Assembly (NCBI GenBank): GCA_023269585.1
Contig: JAHFTC010000024.1
Location: 1-32,519, forward strand
Reading direction: 5' to 3'
Source of the DNA: Opitutaceae bacterium
Lineage (GTDB): Bacteria > Verrucomicrobiota > Verrucomicrobiia > Opitutales > Opitutaceae
DNA: 32,519 nt
This document shows positions 1 through 11,007 of this stretch, one piece after another. The position numbers and the translations under genes were made by a program. The stretch's first letter is position 1, and every line of letters starts with the position of its first letter. The notes under the pieces were generated by a model. That model was not told where the DNA came from and made no database searches. It was given only the letters and a program-made list of their open reading frames with translations.

Positions 1-1759
1 TCAACCCGGGGAAGCGGGCGTCGAACTCCTCGTCGAAGGCGAACCGGTTGGTGGCCGGGAGGAAACGCAGGATCCGCCCCGCGACGCAGCAACGGACCGC
101 GCCGTTGCGCAGGAAGAGCTGGATCCAACTGTTGTCGAGCCCATCGGCCGTGGTGTAGATCCGCGGGGTGGGGCGGTCGGCCCGGAGGTCGATGCGGGCG
201 CAACGCCCCGTGCCCAGTTCGAGCCAGACGGAGTGTTGGTCGTCGAGCACATCGCCGAAACAGTCTCCGAGCTCGGGCGCGGGGATGCGTTCGAGGGCGT
301 ACCCGCCGTTGCGCCGGTGAATCCAGCCGATCTCGCCTTTCGAGTAGTAGAACCAGCGTGAGCCGTCGGAGGAAGAGGCCACGATCCGCATGTCTTTCGG
401 GCTCCCGGTGAGCGCGGCCGACCACGAGCCATCGCGGTAGACCTGCAGGTCCTTGTTGGTGGGCGCCAGCAGGGTGTCGCCCTCGCGGTCCTCGATCAAT
501 TGGATCACGGCACGATCGGGCGGGGAGTCGGGGACGAAACGCAGGAGGCGGTCCTGGGCGTCGTAGAGACCCCGGAGTGCCTGGCCGCTGGCGCACAGCC
601 AGAGGCGGTCGCGGTAGCGGGTGGGGTGCACGAGGTTAAACCCGTTTTCCACCAGTGGTTCGATGCGCGAGACCGGCGAGGGCACCGCGATGCGGGCGAT
701 GCCGGACCGGAGCAGGGCCCACAGTTCGCCGGGATTGCCCGGCACCAGGCGGTGGATCTGCCCGAGCCGGTGATCATGGGTTTGTTCGAGGGTCTGGATG
801 ATGCGACCGGCGCTGTTGAGGAAAACCAGTCCGTAGTTCTCGACGGCGACCGCGCGGAATCCCGCCGGCAGCGCGCACATGTCGGTGATGTGTCGGCCGC
901 CGGCGAGGATCGGCGGGCGTGGCGCCTCGGTGAGCGTGGCTCCGTCGAAGAGCATCAGGCCGCGGTTGAAGGTGGCGAGGAGAGTGTGCTGTTCGTCGTA
1001 CGGGGTGCTCCCGGTGATGCCGTATTCGGCTGCCAATCCTTCGGTGCCGGGGACGAGAACGAGCTCGTCTTTCTCGATACGGAAGATGCGCCCGGTCGAG
1101 GTGTCGCTCACGTAGGTGCCGCCCACCGCGGCGAATACGCGGCTGACCTGATTGATGGACCCGATGGTGTGAAGGATGCCGCTGTCGTCCCAGCGGGTGA
1201 TGCTGCCGCTCACCCCGTACCAATAGCAGCTGTCGCCGATCTTGGTGGCGGTGGCCAGGCCGTGATGGAGGTGGGCTTCGGCGGCCGGAAAAGTGGCCAC
1301 CAGCTCGCGCGACCATTTGGCGCGCTCGTCGAAGCGGACGCGCGCCACGGCATCGCCGGTGGTGGCATAGAGGACTCCCTGCTCGTCGGCGATCAGGCTG
1401 TCGATGCCGGCGCCACTCTCGGCAGTGGTCATCTCGAAGACGTCCCAGCGGGTGCCGTCGCCGATGGCGATCCGGGTGAGTGCGTTGGCGACGAAGCGCC
1501 CGTCGGGCAACTGGAGGAAACCGGTGGGCGCGCTGCTCAGCCCGAGCGCCTCGGGGCTGAGTACCGAGAAGATCGGGACGCCTGTCTCGACGAAGGTATG
1601 CGGCGGGGCGGGCAGGGTCTCCCGGGCGCCGAGCGGGAGGATCCCTGCGAGCAATCCCGGCAGGAGGACGCGGCAGAGGACCGAGCGGCCGGAGCGCCAC
1701 GTGCGGCGCCGTTGGAGGGATGCGGGCATTGCGATGGCTTGAGTGTCCATCGGCATCAT
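1..1759 (-). CDS. Beta-propeller sensor protein, N-terminal part (probable hybrid histidine kinase; cut by window edge)
   Basis: The reading frame is open from an ATG at 1759 to the window edge (586 codons seen, no stop), so the 3' end is missing. The N-terminus is basic (RRRTWRSGR) followed by a hydrophobic run (VLLPGLLAGILPLGA), a probable signal peptide, so the rest would be periplasmic. From about residue 45 the sequence is clearly paralogous to the propeller region of the kinase encoded just upstream (for example VPIFSVLSPEALGL against [14 protein letters not shown], and NRFAFDEEF against NRFVFDEEL near the edge). By homology this is a two-component-regulator propeller, and the missing part probably carries a Y_Y_Y domain, a membrane helix and a kinase. 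In-frame ATGs also lie at 1756, 1750 and 1729; none has a clear Shine-Dalgarno site. It starts 70 bp after the upstream kinase stops, so the two are probably co-transcribed. A kinase C-terminus is inferred, not seen. Confidence 0.8.
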   Translation of the reverse strand, partial: MMPMDTQAIAMPASLQRRRTWRSGRSVLCRVLLPGLLAGILPLGARETLPAPPHTFVETGVPIFSVLSPEALGLSSAPTGFLQLPDGRFVANALTRIAIGDGTRWDVFEMTTAESGAGIDSLIADEQGVLYATTGDAVARVRFDERAKWSRELVATFPAAEAHLHHGLATATKIGDSCYWYGVSGSITRWDDSGILHTIGSINQVSRVFAAVGGTYVSDTSTGRIFRIEKDELVLVPGTEGLAAEYGITGSTPYDEQHTLLATFNRGLMLFDGATLTEAPRPPILAGGRHITDMCALPAGFRAVAVENYGLVFLNSAGRIIQTLEQTHDHRLGQIHRLVPGNPGELWALLRSGIARIAVPSPVSRIEPLVENGFNLVHPTRYRDRLWLCASGQALRGLYDAQDRLLRFVPDSPPDRAVIQLIEDREGDTLLAPTNKDLQVYRDGSWSAALTGSPKDMRIVASSSDGSRWFYYSKGEIGWIHRRNGGYALERIPAPELGDCFGDVLDDQHSVWLELGTGRCARIDLRADRPTPRIYTTADGLDNSWIQLFLRNGAVRCCVAGRILRFLPATNRFAFDEEFDARFPGL

Positions 1760-1829
1760 CGACACGGTGTTGAGCGGAATCCCGGGGGTAGCTCCGTGCC
1801 GGTTGCGTCGCTGTGCGCGCGCTGCGCGG

Positions 1830-6053
<4,224 letters not shown>

Positions 6054-6262
6054 ACGCCGCCCTACCAATCGGCAGGGATGGCGGTCTATTAACCGCAACT
6101 ATCGGGCGGGCGGCGCCATCCGGCCTCCTGTGGGTTCAGCGCCGCGCAATCTCGAAGCGGGTCCAGCCGCAAAACGGGGACGATGCCGCGGCCAAGAGAC
6201 ACGGAAGCAGTTCCGGGCGACGACCGCCGAGCGTCGGGCGAGGAGCACCCCGGCCGCCGGGC

Positions 6263-7120
6263 TCAGAGCGCGTAGCGCACGCGGACGTCCGCCTGCATCT
6301 GGGAGGCGGCGGGCGTCGCGCTGTAGAACGAGCCCTGGATCGGGTTCACGCTCTCGGCCACCACGGCGTGGGCCACGGGCACGTAGCGGTTGTCGCAGAA
6401 GATGCCGTGCGTGGGATCGACGCCGCGCCAGCCCGCGCCGGGCAGGAACACTTCCACCCACGCGTGCATCGTGCCGTAGCCGCCGCCGTCGGTCGCGGGG
6501 TCGAGCATGTAGCCGCTCACGAAGCGCGCGGCCAGGCCGGAGGCGCGGGCGCACTGGATGAGCAGCGCCGCGAAGTCGCGGCAGGAGCCGCCGCCGCGCT
6601 GGATTGTTGTGATGGCCGGCTGGATGCCGGGTTCGTCGCGCCGCTGGTAGCCGAGGTGCTGGAACACCGCCTGGTTGAGCGCGAAGAGCCACGCGACGGT
6701 CTCCCGCGGCCGGAAGCTGAAGCAGCGTCCCATGAAATCGAGCACGGCGGAACGCGTGTGGAGATCGGGCGGGGTGAGGTAGATGGAGAGGTTGAACCGG
6801 TGGAGCGGCTCGTACGCGAAGGGGAAGTTGGTCGCGTAGTCGCGCACGAGGAACTCGAAGGGCGGCAGGTCGGTGGTCGTCACGCGGCAGCGCGAGCGGA
6901 TCTCGAGGCAGGCGGTGGGCGTGTCGAAATGGACGCTGGCGGGCAGGTTGTCGAAATCGTCGCGCATCCACTGCAGCCGCCCCTCTGGCTGGATCGAGAA
7001 CGCAAAGTTCTCCACCTCCAACAGCGGGTTCTCGCGCGGCCGCAGGTAGAGCAGGTGCGGGAGGGTCTGCACCTCGCGGTCGTAGGTGTAGACGGTGTCG
7101 TGGGTGATCTCGATGCGCAT
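6263..7120 (-). CDS. Transglutaminase-like (papain-fold) family protein
   Basis: Protein of 285 residues with the bacterial transglutaminase N-terminal region (MRIEITHDTVYTYD, then LYLRPRENP) and a transglutaminase-like core. The catalytic triad is complete: C180 in GGGSCRDFA, H219 in TMHAWVEVF and D235 in GVDPTHG. No signal peptide or membrane helix is seen, so it is probably cytoplasmic. Proteins of this family act as proteases or amide-bond hydrolases and are often encoded beside alpha-E (DUF403) and circularly permuted ATP-grasp genes; neither neighbour is present here, so it stands alone. It is divergent from the xylanase gene across 230 bp. Substrate cannot be inferred. The ATG at 7120 has no recognisable ribosome-binding site. 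Confidence 0.9.
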   Translation of the reverse strand: MRIEITHDTVYTYDREVQTLPHLLYLRPRENPLLEVENFAFSIQPEGRLQWMRDDFDNLPASVHFDTPTACLEIRSRCRVTTTDLPPFEFLVRDYATNFPFAYEPLHRFNLSIYLTPPDLHTRSAVLDFMGRCFSFRPRETVAWLFALNQAVFQHLGYQRRDEPGIQPAITTIQRGGGSCRDFAALLIQCARASGLAARFVSGYMLDPATDGGGYGTMHAWVEVFLPGAGWRGVDPTHGIFCDNRYVPVAHAVVAESVNPIQGSFYSATPAASQMQADVRVRYAL

Positions 7121-7274
7121 GGCGGAGGAGGATTGGCCGGTGCGCCCACTGTCGTTTGGCGCCGGGGCGGAAGCTGCGGTGGCGCCATACGCGGCGAACG
7201 CGGGCGGGAGGTCAATGGCGGAGGTGGCGGGCGGGGCTCGTCCCGGGGCGGGTCGTTCTGTGGTGCGTGCGCCG

Positions 7275-7295
7275 CTTCAGCCCCGCGGGGCGAAG
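7275..7295. repeat. GC-rich hairpin in the divergent transglutaminase/xylanase gap
   Basis: Arms CTTC-(A)-GCCCC and GGGGC-GAAG enclose a central GC, giving a 9-bp stem with a single bulged A. It lies about 55 bp upstream of the xylanase ATG. It could be a regulatory dyad or a dispersed repeat; no U-tract follows. Nothing else recognisable is seen in the 7121-7350 gap. Confidence 0.4.
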
Positions 7296-7350
7296 AATGC
7301 GCTTCCCGCGGTCGGGTTCTGTGCCTAGGCTCTGGAGACAGAACAACGCC

Positions 7351-8730
7351 ATGCACGCTCCATTGTTTCGCCTTCTGCCCCTTGTCGCCGCCTCGTTCCT
7401 TTCCGTCGCGCCGGTGCGCGCCGGGACCGACGAGGTGTCCGAGCTGCTGGCGCAGGCCGACCGCAACATCGAGCAGCACCGCCAGGGCGACCTCCGCATC
7501 CGAGTGGTGGATGCGGCGGGGCGGCCCGCGGCGGGCGTGGCGGTCGCGGTGGACCAGCGCACTCACCATTTCCGTTTCGGCTCCATCGTCTTCGAGCTCC
7601 TGGCGGAGAACCACTTCACGCCCGAGCAGGAGGCGCTCTTCAAGGAGCGTTTCACGCAACTCTTCAACACGGCGATCTTCCCCTTCTACTGGGACGGCTA
7701 TGAACCGGTGCCCGGCCGCACGCAATGGCCGCGCACTCTCGCCGTCGCCAACTGGGCACGCAGCCGCGGCATCGTGTGCAAGGGCCACCCGCTGGCCTGG
7801 ACGCACCCCGCCGGTACGCCCGCCTGGCTGCGCGACCTCCCGCCGGAGACCACGAAGGCGCTCCTGCAGGCGCGGATCGTCGACGCCGTGAAAGGCTTCG
7901 CCGGCACGATCGATCTCTGGGATGTCGCCAACGAGACGGCCAACACCGTCACGTGGGACACCGCGATGACGATCCCCGGGCGGAAGGAGGAGGAACGCTA
8001 CGACGACCGTGACCCGACCCTCGGCGCCATCGCCGACTGGGTCGAGCCCTGCTACCGCTGGGCCCACGCGGCGAATCCGCAGGCCACGCTTCTGCTCAAC
8101 GATTTCGGGCTGATCGGCTGGCCGCGTACCCGCGAGCGTTTCTTTGCGCTCGTAAAGGAACTCCAACGCCGCGGCACGCCGTTGCACGGCATCGGCGTGC
8201 AGGCGCACGAGCCGCGCTCCGAGTGGTTTCACCCGCGGAAGGTCTGGGAAACGCTGGAGCGACTCAGCGAGCTCGGTCTGCCCATTCACATCACCGAGTT
8301 TCACCCGCACTCGCTCGGCAGCACGCCCATCACCGGCGGTTTCATGAAAGGCGAGTGGTCCGAGGAGCACCAGGCCGAGTTCGCCCGGATGATGTACACG
8401 CTGGCCTTCGGACACCCGTCGGTCGTGTCGTTCACCTGGTGGGACTTCACCGAGAACGACTCCTACATCAAGGGCAGCGCGCTCCTGAACAAGGACTTCA
8501 GCCCGAAGCCTGCCTACCGGGTGCTCGACGAGCTGATCAACCGCCGCTGGAAAACCCACGCGACCGCGACGACCGATGCGGAAGGCTGGATCGTGTTGCG
8601 CGGCTTCTACGGCGACTACGACGTGCGTCCCGCCGGCGCGCCTGCTCCGGCGTCCGCCGCCGCGGCCGCGAGCGCCTTCCACCACGTCCCCGGCGCCACC
8701 ACCGAGTGGACACTGCGGGTGGAGCGCTGA
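7351..8730 (+). CDS. Exported GH10 endo-1,4-beta-xylanase
   Basis: Hydrolyses beta-1,4 links in xylan. The ATG at 7351 gives 459 residues starting with a signal peptide (MHAPLFRLLPLVAASFLS, cleavage probably after VRA-G), so it is secreted or periplasmic; a GGAG lies about 13 bases upstream. The frame is open further upstream to 7156 but that extension has no signal-like start. Residues ~45-75 form the small N-terminal stretch (LRIRVVDAAGRPAAGV, then HHFRFGS) seen before many GH10 domains of planctomycete/verrucomicrobial type. GH10 landmarks: KGHPLAWTH, general acid/base E195 in WDVANET and nucleophile E316 in HITEFHPH. Late tryptophans are in FTWWDF. The C-terminal ~60 residues (DAEGWIVLRGFYGDYDV) form a small beta-rich end. 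It is a lone glycoside hydrolase with no polysaccharide-utilisation cluster beside it. Confidence 0.93.
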   Translation: MHAPLFRLLPLVAASFLSVAPVRAGTDEVSELLAQADRNIEQHRQGDLRIRVVDAAGRPAAGVAVAVDQRTHHFRFGSIVFELLAENHFTPEQEALFKERFTQLFNTAIFPFYWDGYEPVPGRTQWPRTLAVANWARSRGIVCKGHPLAWTHPAGTPAWLRDLPPETTKALLQARIVDAVKGFAGTIDLWDVANETANTVTWDTAMTIPGRKEEERYDDRDPTLGAIADWVEPCYRWAHAANPQATLLLNDFGLIGWPRTRERFFALVKELQRRGTPLHGIGVQAHEPRSEWFHPRKVWETLERLSELGLPIHITEFHPHSLGSTPITGGFMKGEWSEEHQAEFARMMYTLAFGHPSVVSFTWWDFTENDSYIKGSALLNKDFSPKPAYRVLDELINRRWKTHATATTDAEGWIVLRGFYGDYDVRPAGAPAPASAAAAASAFHHVPGATTEWTLRVER

Positions 8731-8732
8731 GG

Positions 8733-8748
8733 TCTGGAACTTATGAAC
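8733..8748 (-). repeat. Copy of a dispersed GTTC(A/G)T(A/G)AGTTCCAGA repeat
   Basis: Read on the minus strand this is GTTCATAAGTTCCAGA, matching 14 of 16 bases of GTTCGTGAGTTCCAGA at 10769-10784 on the plus strand. It begins three bases after the xylanase stop codon. Only two copies are in the window, so its family size is unknown. Confidence 0.4.
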
Positions 8749-8773
8749 CCAGGCTCGGAGTGTGAACGAGGGA

Positions 8774-8788
8774 GGGCGCCGAGCGCCC
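8774..8788. terminator. Possible hairpin terminator after xylanase gene
   Basis: Perfect inverted repeat GGGCGC-CGA-GCGCCC 44 bp after the xylanase stop codon. It is followed by CAAAGG rather than a T-tract, so a factor-independent terminator is only a possibility. The rest of the 8731-8988 gap shows no further gene. Confidence 0.25.
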
Positions 8789-8988
8789 AAAGGCCGGAAC
8801 GGTGGGACCGCAGAGGGACGCGGCTCAACGCTGATGGCGGAGGGCAAGCAGGTTGCTCCGGAATGTTCTGCTCCCGCCATTTCCCTTGAGCGCCGTGTTT
8901 CCGGCACTACGTTGCCCGTCGTGCACCTCGGCGCCCCAGCTCCTCTCCGCGTCCCCTTCGCGCTCGAGTGCGGAAGCGAGGATTCCCC

Positions 8989-9519
8989 ATGAGGAAGGTC
9001 ATCCTCGCCCTGTCCCTCCTTGGACTGTTGCTGGGGTGCACTACGCCCCAGCGGGCGGCGCGAGCGGCCGCGGAGCCTGCCCTCAAGGCGGGGGAATCCT
9101 ATTCGTTTCTGATCCTGCCGTATTTCGAACCGCCGGAGGAATATTTCGTGATGCGGCGCGGCGAACGGTATTGGATCGGGCGGCAGGGCTACGACGGCGC
9201 GGGCGGCTACAGCTACCAGCGAAACGCGAACTACGCGGAGGTCGAAATCTCCGGCGCTGAATGGCAGGCGATTCGCGAGCCGCTGTGGGCTGCGGGGTTC
9301 TGGACGGACGCCGTCACCGACCGGGATGAATTCGTGGTGCTCGACGGTGACTCCCTGCGCATCGTCGGAGCCGAAGGGAAAAGGCGGAAGGAGGTCTTCC
9401 TGCGCGATGCGTATTACCGGAAGGATCTCTCGCCTCTCACGGCCATTGCCACGAAGACGTGGCAGACCTTCGCGGCGCAGCGCAGCGGGGTGAACCCAGT
9501 TCCATCCGCCGGCCGATGA
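8989..9519 (+). CDS. Small lipoprotein of unknown function
   Basis: Protein of 176 residues. The ATG at 8989 is chosen over an in-frame GTG at 8968 because a GAGG lies about 9 bases upstream and it directly starts a lipoprotein signal (MRKVILALSLLGLLLGC) with lipobox LLG-C. The mature part is rich in aromatic and charged residues (YFEPPEEYFVMRRGERYWIG, SYQRNANYAEVEISG). I do not recognise a family. First gene of a four-gene set: its TGA overlaps the next ATG in an ATGA, which suggests translational coupling. Lack of Asp at +2 after the lipid Cys (C-T-T) is compatible with outer-membrane sorting if Lol rules apply. Confidence 0.75.
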   Translation: MRKVILALSLLGLLLGCTTPQRAARAAAEPALKAGESYSFLILPYFEPPEEYFVMRRGERYWIGRQGYDGAGGYSYQRNANYAEVEISGAEWQAIREPLWAAGFWTDAVTDRDEFVVLDGDSLRIVGAEGKRRKEVFLRDAYYRKDLSPLTAIATKTWQTFAAQRSGVNPVPSAGR

Positions 9520-9971
9520 AACGCTGGACTGCCTCGCTGTTTCTCGCGGCCGCTCTGGCCTTCGCCGGTTGTGCGACCGGCCGGGTGGCGGAACCGACCA
9601 ATGTCTCGGACCCGCCGGCGAAACTTTCCCGCGCGGCAGTCGAGCGGTGTGTCGAGGCGGACCTGCAGGCGGGGAAGCGGCAGCTGTTGGGTTCGGCGAT
9701 CGAGGTGATGTTCGACAACTCGCTGGAGCTTCCCGGCCTCGATCAGGCGGAGGTCGACCGTTTGCTGAAGGAGTTCGGGGTCGAGCTCGTGTGGTACATC
9801 CACAACGGCCACGAGTGCATCATCGGCGAAGAGCGGCCCACGATCCTGGACCGGAAATGGGCTTTGGCGGAACAGTACAACCGGTGCGTCTACCGGAAAC
9901 TGACGGCGCCCAAGAAGGACCAACCGAAGTCTCCGCTCCCAGCGGTGGCGGAGGAGCACGAAGGGAGATGA
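9516..9971 (+). CDS. Small lipoprotein of unknown function
   Basis: Protein of 151 residues beginning MKRWTASLFLAAALAFAGC, a lipoprotein signal with lipobox FAG-C. The start is fixed by the 4-base ATGA overlap with the preceding lipoprotein gene. The mature part holds helical, acidic segments (EADLQAGKRQLLGSAIEVMF, LDQAEVDRLLKEFGVELVWY) and three cysteines besides the lipid one, ending in a charged tail. No family recognised. The ribosome would reach the next gene after only 13 bp. Confidence 0.7.
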   Translation: MKRWTASLFLAAALAFAGCATGRVAEPTNVSDPPAKLSRAAVERCVEADLQAGKRQLLGSAIEVMFDNSLELPGLDQAEVDRLLKEFGVELVWYIHNGHECIIGEERPTILDRKWALAEQYNRCVYRKLTAPKKDQPKSPLPAVAEEHEGR

Positions 9972-9984
9972 GCGTCGGAATGCG

Positions 9985-10500
9985 ATGAACACGAGGCTCC
10001 AGTGTTACGCGTTGCCGTTGCTCGCGATCGCGGCCGTGGTCGCGTTGGTGGTGGCGGTTGTACGGTGGCGGCCACAGGACGCGCCTTCCAAGTCGCCTGC
10101 GCCAGTGTCGGCCCAGGCCGAACTCTGCGAGGGATATCCTTGGGTCGACGAGGACGCGTCGGGTCCGAGGGTCCTGAATGTCGTCCTGGAAGACAGCGGC
10201 GTGTTTATCGGAGAACAGTGCATTCCGTATCCGAACTTCCGCTTGTTTCTGATCAAACATGCGAAGGAGTTTCGACCCCATCATGCGATGATCCACGGAA
10301 CGATGAATTGTCCCTTCGGAAGGGGCGTAGAGGTCTACGACACGCTGCTGAGCCTCAGAATCTGGCCGTTGTTTGTGCCGTTCCCGACTTCGGAGGGGAA
10401 GCGCCTACCCGCCATTGATATCTGGCCGGACGGCGCCCCGCCGGAGGTTGGCGAAGGTGTGGAGCGCGAGGCCGCGAAACGGGATGAGATGCGCCGATGA
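9985..10500 (+). CDS. Single-pass membrane protein, ExbD/TolR-like periplasmic domain suspected
   Basis: Protein of 171 residues: short cytoplasmic N-terminus, one membrane helix (YALPLLAIAAVVALVVAVV, about residues 8-26), a linker, then a periplasmic domain with the order VLNVVLEDSGVFIGEQCIPY, LFLIKHAKEF, HHAMIHGTMN, GVEVYDTLLSLRIWPLFVPF. That strand-helix-strand-helix-strand order resembles the ExbD/TolR C-terminal domain (small first strand, 'L...L', 'v.i.ad', 'vv.vld.lr..G...v.l'). The membrane helix lacks the Asp that ExbD/TolR need for proton-driven motors, so a motor role is unlikely. This assignment is my inference from pattern, without a search. Its stop overlaps the next ATG (ATGA at 10497-10500). 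Confidence 0.7.
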   Translation: MNTRLQCYALPLLAIAAVVALVVAVVRWRPQDAPSKSPAPVSAQAELCEGYPWVDEDASGPRVLNVVLEDSGVFIGEQCIPYPNFRLFLIKHAKEFRPHHAMIHGTMNCPFGRGVEVYDTLLSLRIWPLFVPFPTSEGKRLPAIDIWPDGAPPEVGEGVEREAAKRDEMRR

Positions 10501-10637
10501 AATACGCCCTTTTGTTCGCGATGCTCGCGCTTCTCTGCGGCTGTGCGCACCAGCCGGCGGCGTCGATTCCGGTGCCGGCGACGGTTCTATGCGCCGGAGG
10601 CCAAGAAGTGAGGCAGGTGGTGCGGTGGGGAATTTGA
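10497..10637 (+). CDS. Very small lipoprotein (46 residues), unknown function or truncated gene
   Basis: Starts in an ATGA overlap with the preceding gene and reads MKYALLFAMLALLCGC, a plausible lipoprotein signal with lipobox LCG-C, then a short tail ending VVRWGI and TGA. The overlapping start and signal argue that it is expressed. The tail runs straight into an ACCAC(A/G)GAG-type repeat that begins at the stop codon, so the gene may have been longer and been cut short by the repeat. No function can be assigned. Confidence 0.5.
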   Translation: MKYALLFAMLALLCGCAHQPAASIPVPATVLCAGGQEVRQVVRWGI

Positions 10638-10757
10638 ACCACGGAGAGCACAGAGAGGCGGAAGAGTTCGGAGGGCGGGAAGCGGTGTGTTCTGTGGTAC
10701 GGCCGAATGGCTCCGCTCATCCGACCTCTGTGCACTCGGTGCCCTCTGTGGTGAAAA
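10636..10757. repeat. ACCAC(A/G)GAG-type dispersed palindromic repeat
   Basis: Left arm ACCACGGAGAGCACAGAG (from about 10638) and right arm CCTCTGTGCACTCGGTG then CCCTCTGTGGTGAAAA form a long imperfect inverted repeat. This is the intergenic repeat seen in many environmental genomes that yields spurious peptides such as NHGEHRE and VHSVPSVV; both appear in the plus-strand translation here. It follows directly on the small lipoprotein stop codon. The unit is non-coding; function unknown. Confidence 0.7.
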
Positions 10758-10768
10758 TCCGTTCCCGA

Positions 10769-10784
10769 GTTCGTGAGTTCCAGA
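10769..10784 (+). repeat. Copy of the GTTC(A/G)T(A/G)AGTTCCAGA repeat
   Basis: Second copy of the short repeat found inverted at 8733-8748. It sits 12 bp after the right arm of the ACCAC(A/G)GAG element and may be part of a composite repeat. Confidence 0.4.
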
Positions 10785-10800
10785 TTCTTCCGACGGGCGG

Positions 10801-10823
10801 GCTGAACGGCTGCGCCGTCCAGC
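10801..10823. repeat. Covarying hairpin repeat, copy 1
   Basis: Outer stem GCTG/CAGC, an A-C mismatch, inner stem ACGGC/GCCGT and loop TGC. A second copy at 12858-12880 has inner stem ACGAC/GTCGT and loop TTC. The paired change (G-C to A-T) keeps the stem, which suggests the structure matters more than the sequence. Both are preceded by GG. Confidence 0.55.
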
Positions 10824-11007
10824 TACGGGAAGGCGGCTCCGGGGGCCGCTGCTGTACGGCGGAGCCGGCGGGTCCGCCCGGCCTCGGAAGACCGGGGTCG
10901 ACGCCCCCCGGCTACAGGCGGAGCGTCCGGTCCTGATTTCCTGATTTCGACCCTCTCTTCGGATCGCCGCTCGGGGGAGCAGCGCCGCGGGCTGCGCGGG
11001 AGGTCGG

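Larger units (their letters stand above)
10638..11007. other. 370-bp repeat-rich gap without a gene
   Basis: Holds, in order, the ACCAC(A/G)GAG repeat, a GTTCGTGAGTTCCAGA copy (10769-10784), the covarying GCTG/CAGC hairpin (10801-10823) and a GC-rich stretch with several short dyads (CGGCTCCGGGGGCCG and similar, 10835-10915). The reading frames that cross it have repeat-like compositions and no family resemblance, so I call no gene. It separates the lipoprotein set from the 3' end of the NERD gene; the two are convergent. Confidence 0.6.

Noticed and set aside
6054..6262. Possible small gene between the propeller kinase and the transglutaminase gene
   Set aside because: No frame with a protein-like composition or start signal; treated as plain intergenic DNA.
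6880..8907. 675-codon minus-strand frame over the xylanase gene
   Set aside because: Antisense to the xylanase, whose catalytic motifs are clear on the plus strand.
10373..10936. 187-codon plus-strand frame across the repeat-rich gap
   Set aside because: Its NHGEHRE and VHSVPSVV strings come from the dispersed repeat and its first part overlaps the ExbD-like gene in another frame.
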